NCBI GenBank assembly: GCA_007134665.1
Contig: SLKH01000323.1
Location: 1 to 6,495, forward strand
Source of the DNA: Balneolaceae bacterium
GTDB taxonomy: Bacteria; Bacteroidota; Rhodothermia; Balneolales; Balneolaceae
Direction: 5' to 3'
DNA length: 6,495 nucleotides
The notes below the pieces were generated by a model that was not told the origin of the DNA, searched no databases, and saw only the letters and a list, made by a program, of their open reading frames with translations. Position 1 is the stretch's first letter. Each line of letters begins with the position of its first letter. This document shows, piece by piece, positions 4,414 to 6,495 of this stretch. The position numbers and the translations under genes were made by a program.

Positions 4414-6495
4414 AGATGGAATCCTCAGCGGGTTATCACATACCCGCAAGATGGAAATTGCCGGAATTCTGATCATGGCAATTTCCATTTTACTGATGCT
4501 GAGTATCATTTCGCATCATCCTAACGATTATGCTATCGTAAAATCGATTCCCTCAAGCACGATCTTTTCTCCCGACCAGGGGCCTGCCATGCAGGTAAGC
4601 AACTGGCTTGGCATTATCGGTGCATATATCTCTTATATGTTTGTGAATATTATGTTCGGGTATATGAGTGTTTTGATCCCGTTACTGATTTTTTCACTTG
4701 GATGGTTTGTTTTCCGGGGCAGAAATCTCGACCGGCTGATCTGGCCTGCAGCTTACGGAATTTGGGCTATGGTGATCTTATCCACATCGCTGGGATGGAT
4801 TTACAATGAATTCGATCTGTTTTCATCTGAGTGGAGCGGAAGTTCCGGTGTTGCACTGGCCCAGATTCTCTATAATATGACAGGAATCGGTTCAGCTGTG
4901 ATCTTATCAGTACTTTTGCTAATCACATTTTTGATTTTACTTGATCGGGACTTACAAAAAACCGTTGATGCTTTCAAAGGTGGTATAGCCCGGTGGAAAG
5001 ATAAAAGAGCCGAGAAAAAGGAACTCAAAGAACGAAAGAAACAAGAGAAGAAATACCAGAAAGAGAAGAAGAAAGCTGAAAAGCTGGCAAAAAAAGAGCA
5101 TGAGAAAAGTCTCCGGGAAAAGGAGGAGAAAAAAACATTATCCATTGATGAGATCGTTGAAAAATCTAACCGGCAGGATCTTGAGAGGAAAAACAGGGAA
5201 CTTGAAGAAATAGAAGGCAACAACCAAAAACCACGGGCTATTTTGGAAAAAGGTGGGTCATCAGATCCTTCAGATGAAGATGATGTTGATATTACTGTCA
5301 TAGTCGGTGAAGGTGATGAGGAAGCAGAGGACAAAGCTCTTGACCGCCAGAATAAGGATAAGGCAAAAGAGATACCGGTCATAAAGTATAAATTCCCTAC
5401 GATCGACCTGCTTGATGCACCACCGCTCGAAGGAAATGAAGTTGACCTGGAAGAGATCAAGGAAAACAAACGAATTATCCTCGACAAGCTGAAGAGACAC
5501 AAAATCGAGATACTGAGCATCAATGCGATTGTCGGCCCGACTGTTACCCTCTATGAGCTTGAACCCGCACCGGATGTTAAAATCAGTAAAATTCAAAGTT
5601 ATGCAAATGACCTGAAAATGGCGACTGCAGCTCACGGTTTGAGAATTATCGCTCCTATACCGGGCCGGTCCGCCGTCGGTATTGAAGTTCCCAACAGCTC
5701 AAGGGAGATCGTTTATATCAGAAGTGTGATCAACACTAAAAAGTTTGTGAACACCGAATATGAATTGCCGGTAGCTTTTGGGAAAACCATTGAGAACGAA
5801 GTTTTTATGATTGACCTGACCCGGATGCCTCATTTGCTCATGGCAGGTGCAACAGGCTCGGGTAAATCAGTGGGAATCAATACAATCATTACCTGTCTGC
5901 TCTATAAATGTCACCCGGATGATCTCAAATTTGTCATGATCGATCCGAAAAAAATCGAGCTTTCACTCTATCGAAATATTCAGAATCATTTCCTGGCTTT
6001 TCTGCCGGGATCTGAAGAACCGATCGTAACCGATACATCGAAAGCCCTGGAAACCCTCCAGAGCGTCTGCAAGGAGATGGATGAACGGTACGAGTTATTA
6101 AAAATGGCCATGGTACGCGATATCAAGTCCTATAATGAAAAATACGATGCAGGTGAACTCGACGATGAACTTGGCCACAGGCATTTACCTTATATCGTGG
6201 TAATCATCGATGAGCTTGCCGACCTTATGATGACCGCAGGCAAACAGATCGAGGAACCTATTGCACGCCTGGCACAGCTTGCAAGGGCAATCGGTATACA
6301 CCTTGTCGTTGCTACCCAGCGGCCATCGGTAAATGTGATTACCGGGACAATTAAAGCCAATTTCCCTGCACGTATTGCCTACCAGGTAGCTTCAAAAGTG
6401 GATTCAAGAACTATTCTCGATGTAGGAGGCGCCGACCAGCTCGTTGGAAGAGGCGACCTGCTTTTTACGAACGGCGGAGGTATGACAAGGCTTCA
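4394..6495 (+). CDS. ftsK: FtsK/SpoIIIE-family DNA translocase, 3' end outside window
   Basis: FtsK is a membrane-anchored hexameric DNA pump that clears and aligns chromosome termini at the division septum. Seven hundred codons are present; the C-terminus is cut off by the window edge. A basic N-terminus (MSKKRNKDG) precedes four or five membrane helices between about 21 and 183. A very charged Lys/Glu linker (about 195-275) and an acidic patch (288-312) follow. The alpha/beta motor begins near 335 with YKFPTIDLLDAPP. Walker A is GATGSGKS (485-492) and Walker B is IVVIIDELADLM (601-612, D606 and E607). Also seen are DPKKIELSLY (517-526), ARLAQLARAIGIHLVVATQRPSVNVITG (623-651), KANFPARIA and DVGGADQLVGRGD (676-688). 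The insert HFLAFLPGSEEPIV before TDTSKAL is a Bacteroidota-like feature. The DNA-reading gamma domain would lie beyond the edge. The start is chosen because it supplies the usual basic stretch before helix 1; a later ATG at 4451 would remove the overlap with comB but lose that stretch. Confidence 0.96.
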   Translation, partial: MSKKRNKDGILSGLSHTRKMEIAGILIMAISILLMLSIISHHPNDYAIVKSIPSSTIFSPDQGPAMQVSNWLGIIGAYISYMFVNIMFGYMSVLIPLLIFSLGWFVFRGRNLDRLIWPAAYGIWAMVILSTSLGWIYNEFDLFSSEWSGSSGVALAQILYNMTGIGSAVILSVLLLITFLILLDRDLQKTVDAFKGGIARWKDKRAEKKELKERKKQEKKYQKEKKKAEKLAKKEHEKSLREKEEKKTLSIDEIVEKSNRQDLERKNRELEEIEGNNQKPRAILEKGGSSDPSDEDDVDITVIVGEGDEEAEDKALDRQNKDKAKEIPVIKYKFPTIDLLDAPPLEGNEVDLEEIKENKRIILDKLKRHKIEILSINAIVGPTVTLYELEPAPDVKISKIQSYANDLKMATAAHGLRIIAPIPGRSAVGIEVPNSSREIVYIRSVINTKKFVNTEYELPVAFGKTIENEVFMIDLTRMPHLLMAGATGSGKSVGINTIITCLLYKCHPDDLKFVMIDPKKIELSLYRNIQNHFLAFLPGSEEPIVTDTSKALETLQSVCKEMDERYELLKMAMVRDIKSYNEKYDAGELDDELGHRHLPYIVVIIDELADLMMTAGKQIEEPIARLAQLARAIGIHLVVATQRPSVNVITGTIKANFPARIAYQVASKVDSRTILDVGGADQLVGRGDLLFTNGGGMTRL

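Noticed and set aside
4870..5523. Minus-strand 217-codon open frame, Ser/Phe-rich, and a second minus-strand frame at 5270-5635
   Set aside because: Both lie opposite the clearly coding ftsK linker and motor. Their low-complexity Ser/Phe composition is the reverse complement of Lys/Glu-rich codons, and no family motif is seen.

Overview
The window carries six protein genes in two divergent blocks. No RNA genes, insertion sequences, CRISPR arrays or tRNAs are visible. Coding density is high: the only intergenic stretches are about 80 bp (529-608), 169 bp (2371-2539) and a few shorter spacers, and no stretch over 300 bp lacks a gene. The host looks like a member of the Bacteroidota/Balneolota/Rhodothermota (FCB) branch. 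Reasons: the FtsK motor has the insertion and wording I associate with Bacteroidota FtsK; the Mrp protein lacks the CxxC pair in the same way as Bacteroidota Mrp proteins I recall; five of six starts have A/T-rich leaders without a Shine-Dalgarno sequence; and GC content is moderate, roughly mid-40s by eye. A Balneolaceae-like organism is my best guess, but it is inference from memory and not a database result.

Left block, minus strand, transcribed from about 2400 towards 1: mrp (P-loop Fe-S carrier-type ATPase), then after 16 bp a membrane-anchored TlpA-like thioredoxin-fold protein, then after 80 bp a TspO/MBR five-helix membrane protein. The first two are very probably one transcript. A loose common theme is redox, thiol, Fe-S and tetrapyrrole handling, but no direct functional link is shown.

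Right block, plus strand, from about 2540 to the window end: gcvT (aminomethyltransferase of the glycine cleavage system), then after 20 bp comB (2-phosphosulfolactate phosphatase family), whose last 20 bases overlap the start of an ftsK/spoIIIE-type DNA translocase that runs off the right edge. The tight spacing suggests one operon joining one-carbon metabolism, a sulfonate-metabolism enzyme and chromosome segregation. These jobs have no obvious connection, so co-transcription may only reflect compact gene packing.

The two blocks diverge from the 169-bp region 2371-2539, which must hold promoters in both directions. It contains a 7-bp inverted repeat (AACCAAA/TTTGGTT) and an 8-bp palindrome. 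I found no convincing novel system here. The more interesting points are the Mrp protein with no CxxC cysteines, and an isolated comB without comA or comC nearby.
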